Source of the DNA: DASTPP01 sp035762175
GTDB taxonomy: Bacteria > Myxococcota_A > Polyangia > Polyangiales > Polyangiaceae
DNA length: 41,072 bases
Direction: 5' to 3'
Assembly: GCA_035762175.1 (NCBI GenBank)
Contig: DASTPP010000189.1
Span: forward strand, 1 to 41,072
Numbering within the stretch: the first letter of the stretch is position 1; every line of letters starts with the position of its first letter. The notes under the pieces are model-generated. The model was not told the DNA's origin, did not search any database, and saw only the letters and a program-made list of their open reading frames with translations. Both the position numbers and the translations under genes were made by a program. Positions 1 to 9,498 of this stretch are shown piece after piece.

Positions 1-1
1 G

Positions 2-844
2 GCGCCCCGCCGTCCGGCGCCGCCGGCGCGCCTGGCGTTTTACGACCTGCTGACCGGCGAAGAGATCGCCGCCTTCGAGCCCGGCCTCTCGGTCGGCTTC
101 GAGGCCGTGCTCACGCCCGAGCGGCCCTACGGGCCGGTGGCCTGCGGCGACGAGCCCGTGACGGAGGTCGGCGCCAGGCTCGCGTTGCTCGACGGCGACA
201 CGCCGGTCGCCGACTACTGGTACCGCAACGAGGTCATCCCCTGGGACGTGAACGCGCGGGCCGCCCGGTACGCGCACTTCGACGCGTGGGTCGACCCGGG
301 CGCCGACCGGGTCGAGCGGCGCGAGGCGTGGGAGTTTCGCGCCAACCTCTTTTCTGCCGCCGCCGAGGCGAAGGCCTACGCGCTGCGCGCGACCATCGTC
401 GTCCGGTGCGGCGCGCGCGAGCCCGTGACGCTCGCCGAGGGGGCGCTACCGTGGGACCTGCGCGGCGCGAGGCTCGGCGCGTTCAAGGCGCGGCTGCTCC
501 GGCGGGAGACGATGACGGCCGCGTACAACCGGCTCCGGCCCGGGCGGCCGGCCGGCGCGAAGCTCGAGCGCGAGCTGGCCGATCTGCTCCGGCGGCGGGG
601 GTACGACGCGCGCCGCGTCGCCCTGCTCGGCGGCTGGAGCGTGCGGCGCGACGCGAGCGGCGCGCCCCACCACCGCACGCTCCGGGCGCAGGTCGCCTAC
701 CGCGATCGACGCCGCGGCGGCTTCTGGGTGTCCGAAGTCTGGTTCGAGCAAGCCCGCGCCGGCGGGCGTTGGGCGGCGCCGCAGTACCGGGGCCGGACGG
801 GGGCCGCCGACTTTCCGATCTTGCGCAAGAACCTCCACCGCTGA
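2..844 (+). CDS. Hypothetical protein, 5' end outside the window
   Basis: The reading frame is open from the first bases to the TGA at 842-844, giving 280 visible residues. A GTG at 107 could serve as a start, but the coding pattern continues upstream of it (residues reading LAFYDLLTGEEIAAFEPG), so the true start is probably off the window. I do not recognise the family. The visible part is rich in Trp, Tyr and Arg, has two Cys (in VACGDEP and VVRCGARE), and shows no clear membrane segment. The C-terminal half is strongly basic. A short hairpin follows directly after the stop. Function unknown; coding status rests on length, codon pattern and the downstream hairpin. Confidence 0.6.
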   Translation, partial: APRRPAPPARLAFYDLLTGEEIAAFEPGLSVGFEAVLTPERPYGPVACGDEPVTEVGARLALLDGDTPVADYWYRNEVIPWDVNARAARYAHFDAWVDPGADRVERREAWEFRANLFSAAAEAKAYALRATIVVRCGAREPVTLAEGALPWDLRGARLGAFKARLLRRETMTAAYNRLRPGRPAGAKLERELADLLRRRGYDARRVALLGGWSVRRDASGAPHHRTLRAQVAYRDRRRGGFWVSEVWFEQARAGGRWAAPQYRGRTGAADFPILRKNLHR

Positions 845-1152
845 GGGGCGCGCGACGCGCAGCGCGCCGTGGTGCCTCGACGAGACAAACCTCGCGAACC
901 GAACGGCCCACCGGGGGCCGCGTGCCCCGCGTTGGGCCATCGGGGCGACGACGGGTTCAGGAGCGGGCAGGTTTCTGCTAAAAGAAAGCTTTGCGAGGCA
1001 GCTTTGCCTCCGGCACGCCTGTTGCTTGGTAGTTCGTCCGGGGCCTCGGCTCGGGCCTGCCCCGCCGGGGGCCGGCACGTCGGCCACAGGCGCCGCCGGG
1101 GGCGTCCCTTCCCGTCTTAGATGCCCGCGTTCGTCGCGGGCGGAGGCTTTTC
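845..1152. other. Intergenic region upstream of the kinase gene
   Basis: No convincing gene. Besides the hairpin at 847-868 it holds a 6-bp stem (GAGGCA at 995-1000, TGCCTC at 1005-1010) in the least GC-rich stretch (about 970-1030), which is the likeliest promoter area for the kinase. The end of the region carries a GGAGG Shine-Dalgarno at 1142-1146, 6 nt before the kinase ATG. Confidence 0.5.
847..868 (+). terminator. Hairpin just after the first gene
   Basis: A perfect 7-bp inverted repeat (GGCGCGC at 847-853 and GCGCGCC at 862-868) with an 8-nt loop starts 2 nt after the stop codon. There is no T-run, so it is a candidate stop or 3'-end stabiliser by position only. Confidence 0.35.
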
Positions 1153-2766
<1,614 letters not shown>

Positions 2767-2780
2767 TGCGCCCCCCGCCG

Positions 2781-2798
2781 GGCGGGCCGGCGCCCGCC
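2781..2798. terminator. Candidate bidirectional terminator hairpin
   Basis: GGCGGGC (2781-2787) and GCCCGCC (2792-2798) pair over 7 bp around a CGGC loop, in the 69 bp between two convergent stop codons (kinase, 2766; anti-sigma-like fusion, 2836). No T-run on either strand; called from symmetry and position. Confidence 0.4.
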
Positions 2799-2835
2799 GG
2801 CGCGCGCCCCCGCGGGGTCGGCGGCCGCAGGCGAG

Positions 2836-5800
2836 TCAGAGCGGGACGAGCTTCGCTTCGAAGAAGACCCGCACCCGGCCGGCCTCGGCCCGGGGGCCGG
2901 CGAGGGTGAACGGGATCTGGCGGGTCTCGTTGACCGCGCGCACGGTCAGAATGCCGTGCACGGGCAGCGAGCCGGCGGCGGGGTCGGCGTGGCTGACCTC
3001 GAGCACGTACTCGCCCTGGGGCAGGCCCGCGAAGGCGACGGCCTCGGCGTGGCGGCCGCGCACGTCGCGCGAGGTGACGCGGGCCTTGCCGACGCCGCCG
3101 AGCCACGAGTAGCGCACGCCCTTGCGGTCGATGAGCGCGAGATCGAGGTCGGCGTCGGCGCCCCAGCTCGCCTCGATCTGCACGTCGCCGCGCAGGGCCT
3201 GGGGCGAGGGGTCGGGGGCCTTGGCCATCGCGGCGTCGAGCTGCTTGCGCTTGTCGGCGGGCAGCTCGGCCGAGAGCCCGTCGGCGAGCTGCGGCCAGCC
3301 CACGCCGCGGGCGCAGCGCTGGGCGCCGGCCTGGGCGTCGACGTCGGAGGGCCGGCTCTCGGCGAGCGCGACGCGGTGGGCGCAGGCCCGCAGGGGCTCG
3401 CCCGCGCGGTCGAAGAGGTCGGCGAGCCGGTTCTGCGCCGCCGCGTCGCCCGGGCGCAGGTCGACGACGCCGGCCAAGATGCGCAGGGCGGCCTCGCGGT
3501 CGCCGCGGCGCGCGGCCACGTCGGCGCGGGCGACGAGGGCCTCGGGGTCGAGCGCGTCGCGCCCGGCCCAGCGCTCGGCGAGGTCGGCCGCGCGCTCGAA
3601 GGGCCCGTGCTGGGCGACGAGCCCGAAGAGCTCTTGGGTCGCCTTGCGGCTGTCGGGGTTGACCGCGAGGGCCGACTCGGCCGCGCTCACCTTCGCGGCC
3701 TCGCGGGCGTGGAAGGCGGCCAGATCGAGGGCGACCGAGCCGCGGCGCTCGAAGACGCGGCGCATGGGGACGAAGCCGCGGCGCTGGCGCCTGTCGTCGT
3801 CCCAGGGCGATTCGCGGTCGACGATGGCGGGCTTGGCGGGCCTGGCCCGGGGCGCAGACTTGGTCGCCGGGGCGGCGTCCGCGGGCGGGGGGGGCGGCGC
3901 CACGGTGGCGGCGGGGCGCGGCGGGCCGCGCGGCGGCTCGTTCGCGGGCGGCGAGGCCCAGGGGTTGGACGCGTCGAAGGGCGCGTCGCGCTTCGCCTCT
4001 TTTCTCGACTCTTCTCGCTTGTCTTTCTCGGCGGAGCCGCCACCACCGCGGATGCCGCCGACCACGCCGCCGGGCACGCCGCCGAACGGGTCGGCGTCGT
4101 CGGCGAGCGAGGGGCCGGCCGCCGGGGCCGAGCGGGCCGGGGCCCGGCGGTGCGCCAAGCCCGCGCGCCCCGAGCCCTTGCCGTCCTGGGCCTCGGCGCC
4201 TTCGGTGGCGACCTCGTCTTCGTCGCCGGCGCCGACGTCGAGCAGGCCGGCCGCGCTCGAAGCGTTCGCGGCGACGTCGCCCGTCCAGGACGGGCTGAGG
4301 CGCGTGCGGTCGAGACCGAAGGCCTTGAACATGGCCTCGCTCTCGAGCACGAGCAGCGAGGTGTGGCGGCTGGCGACGGCGAACTTCTTCGACAGCTCGA
4401 CGATGGCCTCCTTCGAGCCGGGCGCGCCCGAGCGCTCGAGCTCGGCGATGCGCTGGGCGGCGAAGACCCGGGGCACGAAGGCGTTGCCGGCGTCGCTCGT
4501 GGCGGCGAGGCGCAGCGGGTAGCGCTGCTCGAAGGGCTGGTCGCCCACCTTGCCGCGCAGGACGGCCTCGCCGGCGAGCTCGCCCTCGGCCATGCGGGCG
4601 ACGACGAGCGTCTCGGAGCCGGCGAGCATCGTGTCGAGCGCCGAGGGCGCGACGGCGCTCAGGCCGGGGGGCAGCTCGAGCGCGGGCGTGCGCAGGGCGG
4701 CGCCGGCGGAGGCGGCGAGCACGTTGGCGGCGGCGAGCGAGGCGCGCTGGCCGGGGACGTACGGCAAGAGCGGCCCGCCGCCGCCGCGGGCGAGGGCGGC
4801 GAGCACGGTGGTGTCGGCGTCGGCGCCGACGGCGACCGCCGTCAGCGTCGCGTTCGCGCCGAGCGCGCGCGTCACCTCGGCGCCGAGGCGGTCGGGCCGC
4901 GTCGTGCCGACGCTCGCGCCGCCGTCGCCGATGTAAACGAGGTGCCGGGCCCGCGCGCCCTCGGGCGGCAGCGCCTGGGCGGCGCGCACGATGGCGGCGA
5001 GATCGCTCGCCCCGTCGGGCGTGATGCCCTCGAGGAAGGTCGCGACCGACTCGGCCGCCGGGCCGCCCGGCTCGAGCGCCGTCGAGCCGAGGGGGCGGCA
5101 GGTCGTGTCGCAGGCGAGCACGCGGACGCGGTCGTCGGCGTCCATCTCGCGCACGAGCGACGAGGCGAGGGCGCGGGCCCGCGCGTAGCGCTCGCCGACC
5201 ATCGAGCGGCTCGCGTCGACGAGCAGCACGTGGTCGCGCGCCTTCGTCTCGCGCACGCGCGGCAGCTTCGGGCGCAGCGCGAGCACGACGTAGGGCGAGC
5301 CGTCTTCGCCCGGCTTGACGTCGGCGGGGCGGTAGGCCCAGGCGCTGAGCTCGGCGTCGCGGTCGGGCAGGCCGTACTCGACCTGCAGGTCGCCCGTCGG
5401 CACGAAGCGCGCTTGCTGAAAGCCGAGCCGCTCGGCCCGCGCGTCGCCGCCCGGGGCCCCGGGCTGCAGGGCGTAGCCGATGGCCTTGACGCCGAGGGCC
5501 TTGTCGTGGCCGAGCACCTGCACGTCGACGGTGAAGTCGTCGACCGAGGTCGAGCCCCGCGGGTCGTAGGGCAGCGGGTAGGTGTAGCGCCGCAGCCCGC
5601 CCGAGAGGGGCACGGTCTGCGTGTAAGCGATGACGACGCGGCGCCGGCTCTTCGGCGCGATGGGGAAGATGCGCAGCTCGAAGCGCCCCCCGCGCTGCCA
5701 CTCGAGCAGCGCCGGGTCGCGCCAGGGGCCGGGCACCCAGATGATCTCTTCGACCGGCTTCGGGGCCTTCAGCACCGCGTGCTGAATGACGCCGCGCCAG

Positions 5801-7344
5801 ATGGCCGCCGCCTTGTCGCGCTCGACGAAGGCCGCCTCTTCGAGCTTGCCGTTGACCTCGAGCGCGAGCCGCTCGATCTGCGCGTCCGGCGGCAGCGGGA
5901 AGCGGTAGATGCCCTCGAGCTCGTCGCCCGTCTCGTTCTCGAACGCCTCTTCGACCTCGGTGCGCGCGACGTTGTCGACGATCCGCACGGTGACCGAGTG
6001 CTTCGAGAGCCGCAGGGCGGTGTCGCGCTCGCTCTGCTGGCCGGGCTTCTTCGCCCGCAGCTCGCCGAGGCCCCGCACCGGCTCGTCGGGCGGCAGCCCG
6101 CCCTCGCCCCCGGCCGGCGCCGAGGCCGCGCGCAAGGTCTCCGTCCAGGCGAGGGCGTCGGCGACCGAGGTCGAGGGCACGACGCGCAACGGCGCCTTCG
6201 GGCCGACGCGGCCCTCTTCGCCGGCGCGCACCCGCTCGCGCCCGCCGCGCGCGTCGCGCAGGACGATCTCGCCGCGCGTCACGGCGACGCGGGCGACGTC
6301 GCCCGAGGCCTCGACCGCGAACTTGGTGCCGACCACCTCGATCTCGCCGCCGGGCACCGCCACGCGGGCCCGGGGCGCGCCCTCGACGTGCGCGACGTCG
6401 GCGACGATCGCGCCGCGCGTGAGGCGCAGCGAGCGCGGGCCGTCGTCGCGGAGCACGAGCTCGGCGTCGCGATCGACGGCGAAGATCGAGCCGTCGCCGA
6501 GCCCGAGCTCGGCCCGCGTGCGCCCGTCGGTGCGCACGAGCCAGCCGGGCTTGACGCCGGCGCCCTTGTCGATGGGCTGGCACGACGAGCCGTCGGCGCG
6601 GCAAGACGTGAGGCCGCCCGAGCCGCCGTCGGCCCGCGCCACGACGCGCACCTCGGCCGCGCCCTGGCCGAGCGCGTCGGGCCGGCCCTTCTGGCGGCCC
6701 TGCTGCACAAACAGGAGGGCGATGGCGGCGACCGCCAGCGAGGCGACCAGGCCCACGAGCGGCCCGCGGAACTCGCGCGCCCAGGCCCGCAGCGCCCGCG
6801 CCCGCGCGCTGCCCGGGCGCGCCGGGCCCTTCGCCGGCGCCGGGGCAGGCGCCGCAGCCGGCGGGCTCGCCGTCGGCACGAGCGGGGTGACGGGGCTGGC
6901 CGTCAGCCCGGCCGAGCTCACCTGGCTCGTCGCCCCGCCGGGGCTCTGGCTGGCGACGATACCGCTGGTCGGGACGCCCGCGGGGGTCGGGTACGTGGGC
7001 CCGAACGGGGCGGTCGCCTGGGTGCCCCCGCCATACGGATGTGCTGACACGTGGGTGTCGTGCACCGCGAGCGAGGCCGCCCCCGGCTCGGGGGGCGGGG
7101 CGGGGGCGCGGCCGTCGAGGGCGGCGAAGAGGCGCGCTTCGAGGTCGGCGATGGGTCGGAAATCGTCGCCGGCGGCGGCGACCATCGAGGCGAGCTGGGA
7201 CGCGTCATGCCGCAGGTCGCGGCAGCGGTCGCAGGAGGCGACGTGGTCGACGAGCTCGACGGGGGCGGTGCCGTCGAGCAGGTCGGCGACGCGGTCGCGC
7301 GCGGCCTCGCAGAGGGGGTCGGAGGGAATTCGGTTCGACGCCAT
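2836..7344 (-). CDS. Giant anti-sigma-like fusion: zf-HC2, TM, FecR, VIT, VWA, TPR, DUF2135-like
   Basis: 1502 residues. The N terminus looks like a zinc-binding anti-sigma domain: Cys12, then His34-x3-Cys38-x2-Cys41. A Pro/Ala-rich stretch precedes one membrane helix (about 194-213), placing the rest outside the cytoplasm. About 225-400 is FecR-like (GxVKPGWLVRTDGRTRAELGLGDGS). About 440-570 is a VIT domain (VTVRIVDNVARTEVEEAFENET). A von Willebrand A domain follows with MIDAS motif DASRS at 710-714. Then come a long Ala/Pro/charged linker, TPR-like helices and a C-terminal DUF2135/YfaP-like beta domain (SWGADADLDLALIDRKG). It starts 9 nt after the ECF sigma stop, so the two form an operon and it is probably that sigma factor's antagonist. 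Fusion of this whole set is unusual; most anti-sigma factors are several times shorter. Confidence 0.9.
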   Translation of the reverse strand: MASNRIPSDPLCEAARDRVADLLDGTAPVELVDHVASCDRCRDLRHDASQLASMVAAAGDDFRPIADLEARLFAALDGRAPAPPPEPGAASLAVHDTHVSAHPYGGGTQATAPFGPTYPTPAGVPTSGIVASQSPGGATSQVSSAGLTASPVTPLVPTASPPAAAPAPAPAKGPARPGSARARALRAWAREFRGPLVGLVASLAVAAIALLFVQQGRQKGRPDALGQGAAEVRVVARADGGSGGLTSCRADGSSCQPIDKGAGVKPGWLVRTDGRTRAELGLGDGSIFAVDRDAELVLRDDGPRSLRLTRGAIVADVAHVEGAPRARVAVPGGEIEVVGTKFAVEASGDVARVAVTRGEIVLRDARGGRERVRAGEEGRVGPKAPLRVVPSTSVADALAWTETLRAASAPAGGEGGLPPDEPVRGLGELRAKKPGQQSERDTALRLSKHSVTVRIVDNVARTEVEEAFENETGDELEGIYRFPLPPDAQIERLALEVNGKLEEAAFVERDKAAAIWRGVIQHAVLKAPKPVEEIIWVPGPWRDPALLEWQRGGRFELRIFPIAPKSRRRVVIAYTQTVPLSGGLRRYTYPLPYDPRGSTSVDDFTVDVQVLGHDKALGVKAIGYALQPGAPGGDARAERLGFQQARFVPTGDLQVEYGLPDRDAELSAWAYRPADVKPGEDGSPYVVLALRPKLPRVRETKARDHVLLVDASRSMVGERYARARALASSLVREMDADDRVRVLACDTTCRPLGSTALEPGGPAAESVATFLEGITPDGASDLAAIVRAAQALPPEGARARHLVYIGDGGASVGTTRPDRLGAEVTRALGANATLTAVAVGADADTTVLAALARGGGGPLLPYVPGQRASLAAANVLAASAGAALRTPALELPPGLSAVAPSALDTMLAGSETLVVARMAEGELAGEAVLRGKVGDQPFEQRYPLRLAATSDAGNAFVPRVFAAQRIAELERSGAPGSKEAIVELSKKFAVASRHTSLLVLESEAMFKAFGLDRTRLSPSWTGDVAANASSAAGLLDVGAGDEDEVATEGAEAQDGKGSGRAGLAHRRAPARSAPAAGPSLADDADPFGGVPGGVVGGIRGGGGSAEKDKREESRKEAKRDAPFDASNPWASPPANEPPRGPPRPAATVAPPPPPADAAPATKSAPRARPAKPAIVDRESPWDDDRRQRRGFVPMRRVFERRGSVALDLAAFHAREAAKVSAAESALAVNPDSRKATQELFGLVAQHGPFERAADLAERWAGRDALDPEALVARADVAARRGDREAALRILAGVVDLRPGDAAAQNRLADLFDRAGEPLRACAHRVALAESRPSDVDAQAGAQRCARGVGWPQLADGLSAELPADKRKQLDAAMAKAPDPSPQALRGDVQIEASWGADADLDLALIDRKGVRYSWLGGVGKARVTSRDVRGRHAEAVAFAGLPQGEYVLEVSHADPAAGSLPVHGILTVRAVNETRQIPFTLAGPRAEAGRVRVFFEAKLVPL

Positions 7345-7353
7345 GGCTACGGC

Positions 7354-7941
7354 TCAGGGCTCCTCGGCCAGAAGGTCACGCAGTCGTTCGAGGGCGCGGC
7401 TGACGCGCTTGCGGGCGGCCGCCTCGTCGCAGCCGCAGGCGAGCGCCACGTCGCGGAAGGGCAGCTCGGCCTGGTAGCGGAGCAAGAGGGCCTCGCGCTC
7501 GGAAGGGCGCAGCGCGTCGAGGGCGCTGCGGGTGCGCTGGGCGAGCTGGCGGCGGGCGGCCAGATCGCTCGCGTCGCCGCTCTCGGCCTCGCCGTCGGGC
7601 ACCAGGCGCACTCGCGCGTCGCGACGTGCGCGCCGCTCAATTGAGCGCGCACATGTGCGGCGGGCGATCGCATAGAGGAACGCCTTGACCGAGCCCTCGC
7701 CCCGATACTGTGGGAAGGCGTCGAAGGCCGCCAAGAGCGTCTCTTGCACGAGCTCTTCGGCTTCGGCCTGGGACCCGGTCATGGCCAGGCAGAGCCGGCC
7801 GAGCGGGGCGCCGTAATTACGGGCGCAGAGGGCGAGGGCGAGGCGGTAGTCGCCCCGCCCGAGGGCGTCCTCGATGGGGTCGCCGGCCGAGCCCTGGCCC
7901 GCCGCGGCGTGAACCCCGGTTTCGTGCGTCGCTGTAACCAT
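7354..7941 (-). CDS. ECF-type RNA polymerase sigma factor
   Basis: 195 residues from the ATG at 7941; a longer frame runs to 8106 but its extra 55 residues have no family likeness. Sigma region 2 spans about 40-105 with the typical AEELVQETLLAAFDAF (region 2.2). Region 4 spans about 135-190 with LDALRPSEREALLLRYQAELPFRDVALACGCDEAAARKRVSRALERLRDLL, the helix-turn-helix that reads the -35 element. No region 3, as expected for ECF factors. It lies 9 nt upstream of the anti-sigma-like fusion, the usual order for a sigma/anti-sigma pair. The region before its start carries two copies of a 13-bp direct repeat and is shared with the divergent HtrA-like gene. Confidence 0.93.
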   Translation of the reverse strand: MVTATHETGVHAAAGQGSAGDPIEDALGRGDYRLALALCARNYGAPLGRLCLAMTGSQAEAEELVQETLLAAFDAFPQYRGEGSVKAFLYAIARRTCARSIERRARRDARVRLVPDGEAESGDASDLAARRQLAQRTRSALDALRPSEREALLLRYQAELPFRDVALACGCDEAAARKRVSRALERLRDLLAEEP

Positions 7942-7948
7942 CACGGCC

Positions 7949-8001
7949 CTTGCCCCACGTGCCACCTCGGTTCCCTCAGCCCCCGGTGCTTGCCCCACGT
8001 G
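7949..8001. promoter_or_regulatory. Two direct repeats, CTTGCCCCACGTG, 40 bp apart
   Basis: CTTGCCCCACGTG occurs at 7949-7961 and again at 7989-8001, in the 186-bp gap between the sigma start (7941) and the HtrA-like start (8128). Each contains the palindrome CACGTG, and the 40-bp period is close to four helical turns, so both copies lie on one DNA face. The first copy reaches to 7 nt from the sigma ATG and may overlap its ribosome binding site. Candidate operator; the protein that binds is unknown. Confidence 0.4.
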
Positions 8002-8127
8002 GCCACGACCGACCCATTCGTGACCTCGACCGGGGGCCCCCCGGCCCGGCGGAGGTAGGCGGGAGGGGCGGCCGAAAGTTTGCACAAAGGCGCCGGCATG
8101 TCGCACTCGGCGCGCTACACTACGTCC

Positions 8128-9177
8128 GTGACTCGCTCATCCACTCTCGCAGGGTTGCTGGTCGGGGTTACCACCTTGCTCGTTGTCGGCGGGGCGAGCG
8201 GTGGGCCTCCTCCTGGTGCTCCACCCCTCCCCTCGCCGGGCAAGGGCGCGCCGCCGCCGGCCGCCGCGCCCGGCAACCCCCAAGATCCGATCGGTCGCGC
8301 CGCCCGCGGCGTCGTCACGATCGAGCGCGGCGGCGAACAGCTCGCCCTCGGCGCGGTGTTGCGAAACGACGGCCGGGTGCTGACAGCGCTGTCAGCCCTC
8401 GGCGACGGCAACTCGCTCGCCGTGCGCTTCCCCGACGGCAGCGTGGTGCCGGCCCGCGTCGGCCACCGCGACCGCGTCTGGGACTTGGCCCTGCTCGTGC
8501 CGCAGGTCGGCCGCTGGCCCGAAGGCCTGAACGCCTCCGACACCGACGCCCTGCGGCAAGGGGCGCAGCTGCGCGCGTTCACCAACGCCCGCGGCCGCAT
8601 CCTGCCCGCGACCGTCGTCTTCAAGGGCCGGCGCGACCTGCTCGGCGCCGACGACCAGGTGATTCGCGGCGTGTACGAGGTGCCCACCAAGGTCGGGCCC
8701 AAAGAGTTCGGCAGCCCCGTCATCGACGAAGCGGGCGGCGTCATCGCAATTCTCGGCCGTGCGTGTGTGCCCGCCGAGAAGGGCCCCTGCACCCCCACCG
8801 CCTTCGGCGTGCCGGTCGAGGCGCTGCGCCAGTTCTTGCGCACCACGCCCGTCAGCGCCGTGCCCCCCGCGCCCTGGCTCGGCATCCAGGGCAAGGCCGA
8901 GAAGGCCGGCAACGTCCAGGGCGTGCGCGTGCTGTCGGTCTCGCCCGACAGCCCCGCCGCCGAGGCCGGCCTGAAGGCCAGCGCCGACGGCAAGAGCAAC
9001 GATCTGGTCGTCGCCGTCGACAACCAGCCCGTGGCCACGCCCGAGGCCCTGACCGCCGTCATCCGCAGCAAGTCGGTCGGCGAGAAGATCAAGATCCTCG
9101 TGCTCGGCCCCGACGGCCGCTTCCGCGAGTCGCTCGCCACGCTGCGCCCGGTGCCCTCGCAGCAGGGCGGCAAGTAA
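8128..9177 (+). CDS. Secreted HtrA/trypsin-like protein with PDZ domain, catalytic residues lost
   Basis: I chose the GTG at 8128 (349 residues) because it begins a compact signal peptide (TRSSTLAGLLVGVTTLLVVGGASG); ATGs at 8080 and 8098 are alternatives. A Pro/Ala linker leads to an S1C-type chymotrypsin fold (about 52-240) and a PDZ domain (about 245-332: PWLGIQG, VSPDSPAAEAGLK). Aligned by eye with HtrA, VLTNAHV corresponds to VLTALSA, so the His is Ser89. GNSGGP corresponds to KEFGSP, so the nucleophilic Ser is Phe194. Only the Asp (Asp119, DLALL) remains. Cys213 and Cys221 may form a disulfide. It should lack protease activity and may act as a binding or sensing protein. It is divergent from the sigma/anti-sigma operon and shares its promoter region. 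A hairpin follows 44 nt after the stop. Confidence 0.85.
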   Translation: MTRSSTLAGLLVGVTTLLVVGGASGGPPPGAPPLPSPGKGAPPPAAAPGNPQDPIGRAARGVVTIERGGEQLALGAVLRNDGRVLTALSALGDGNSLAVRFPDGSVVPARVGHRDRVWDLALLVPQVGRWPEGLNASDTDALRQGAQLRAFTNARGRILPATVVFKGRRDLLGADDQVIRGVYEVPTKVGPKEFGSPVIDEAGGVIAILGRACVPAEKGPCTPTAFGVPVEALRQFLRTTPVSAVPPAPWLGIQGKAEKAGNVQGVRVLSVSPDSPAAEAGLKASADGKSNDLVVAVDNQPVATPEALTAVIRSKSVGEKIKILVLGPDGRFRESLATLRPVPSQQGGK

Positions 9178-9220
9178 GAGCTGTCTGCAAGAGCTGGCAA
9201 ACAGCGCTGCCGGCGAAGCC

Positions 9221-9441
9221 GCCCCCGACTGAAGTCGGGGGCAACGAACGCCCACTCTAGCGGTGCGGCATCGGGCCGGTTCGGCGCGCAAAGCCCAGCC
9301 CTCGTTGGGGCTGGGCTCCATTGGGCTTTGGCGCCCGGGCGAGCGAGCGAAGCGGCTCGCGACGAGAGAGCCCTGCCTCCGGCGGGGCTTTGAGAGCCGT
9401 TTCCGCGGGCGTCCGCTGCCCCTGACTTCAGTCAGGGGCAG
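9221..9441. repeat. REPIN-like island: two inverted REP-type hairpins with inner stems
   Basis: The left hairpin (9221-9242) has 10-bp arms GCCCCCGACT/AGTCGGGGGC around GA. The right one (9416-9441) has 12-bp arms CTGCCCCTGACT/AGTCAGGGGCAG around TC. Read on the other strand, the right loop is GA inside the same GACT-GA-AGTC core, so the two hairpins are inverted copies of one element, 221 bp end to end. Between them are a 10-bp stem (9292-9301 with 9308-9317), an alternative 9-bp pairing (9289-9297 with 9322-9330) that competes with it, and a near-perfect stem at 9369-9389. This fills the gap between the HtrA-like gene and the SGNH gene. Simple tandem terminators are the other reading. No RAYT transposase gene is in the window. 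Confidence 0.5.
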
Positions 9442-9498
9442 AAGCGCCCGGGCTCGGCGTTGACGCAGGGCCCAGCGCGCCCCTAGGCTCGCGCGCTC

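Noticed and set aside
869..1120. 83-codon plus-strand frame upstream of the kinase
   Set aside because: No family likeness or ribosome binding site, and the region contains hairpins and probable regulatory DNA.
2956..7047. Open plus-strand frame of 1363 codons opposite the anti-sigma fusion
   Set aside because: It is the antisense shadow of a recognisable multi-domain gene; its translation is low-complexity (Gly/Arg/Ala/Val/His) and matches no family. Such frames are expected when third positions are nearly all G or C.
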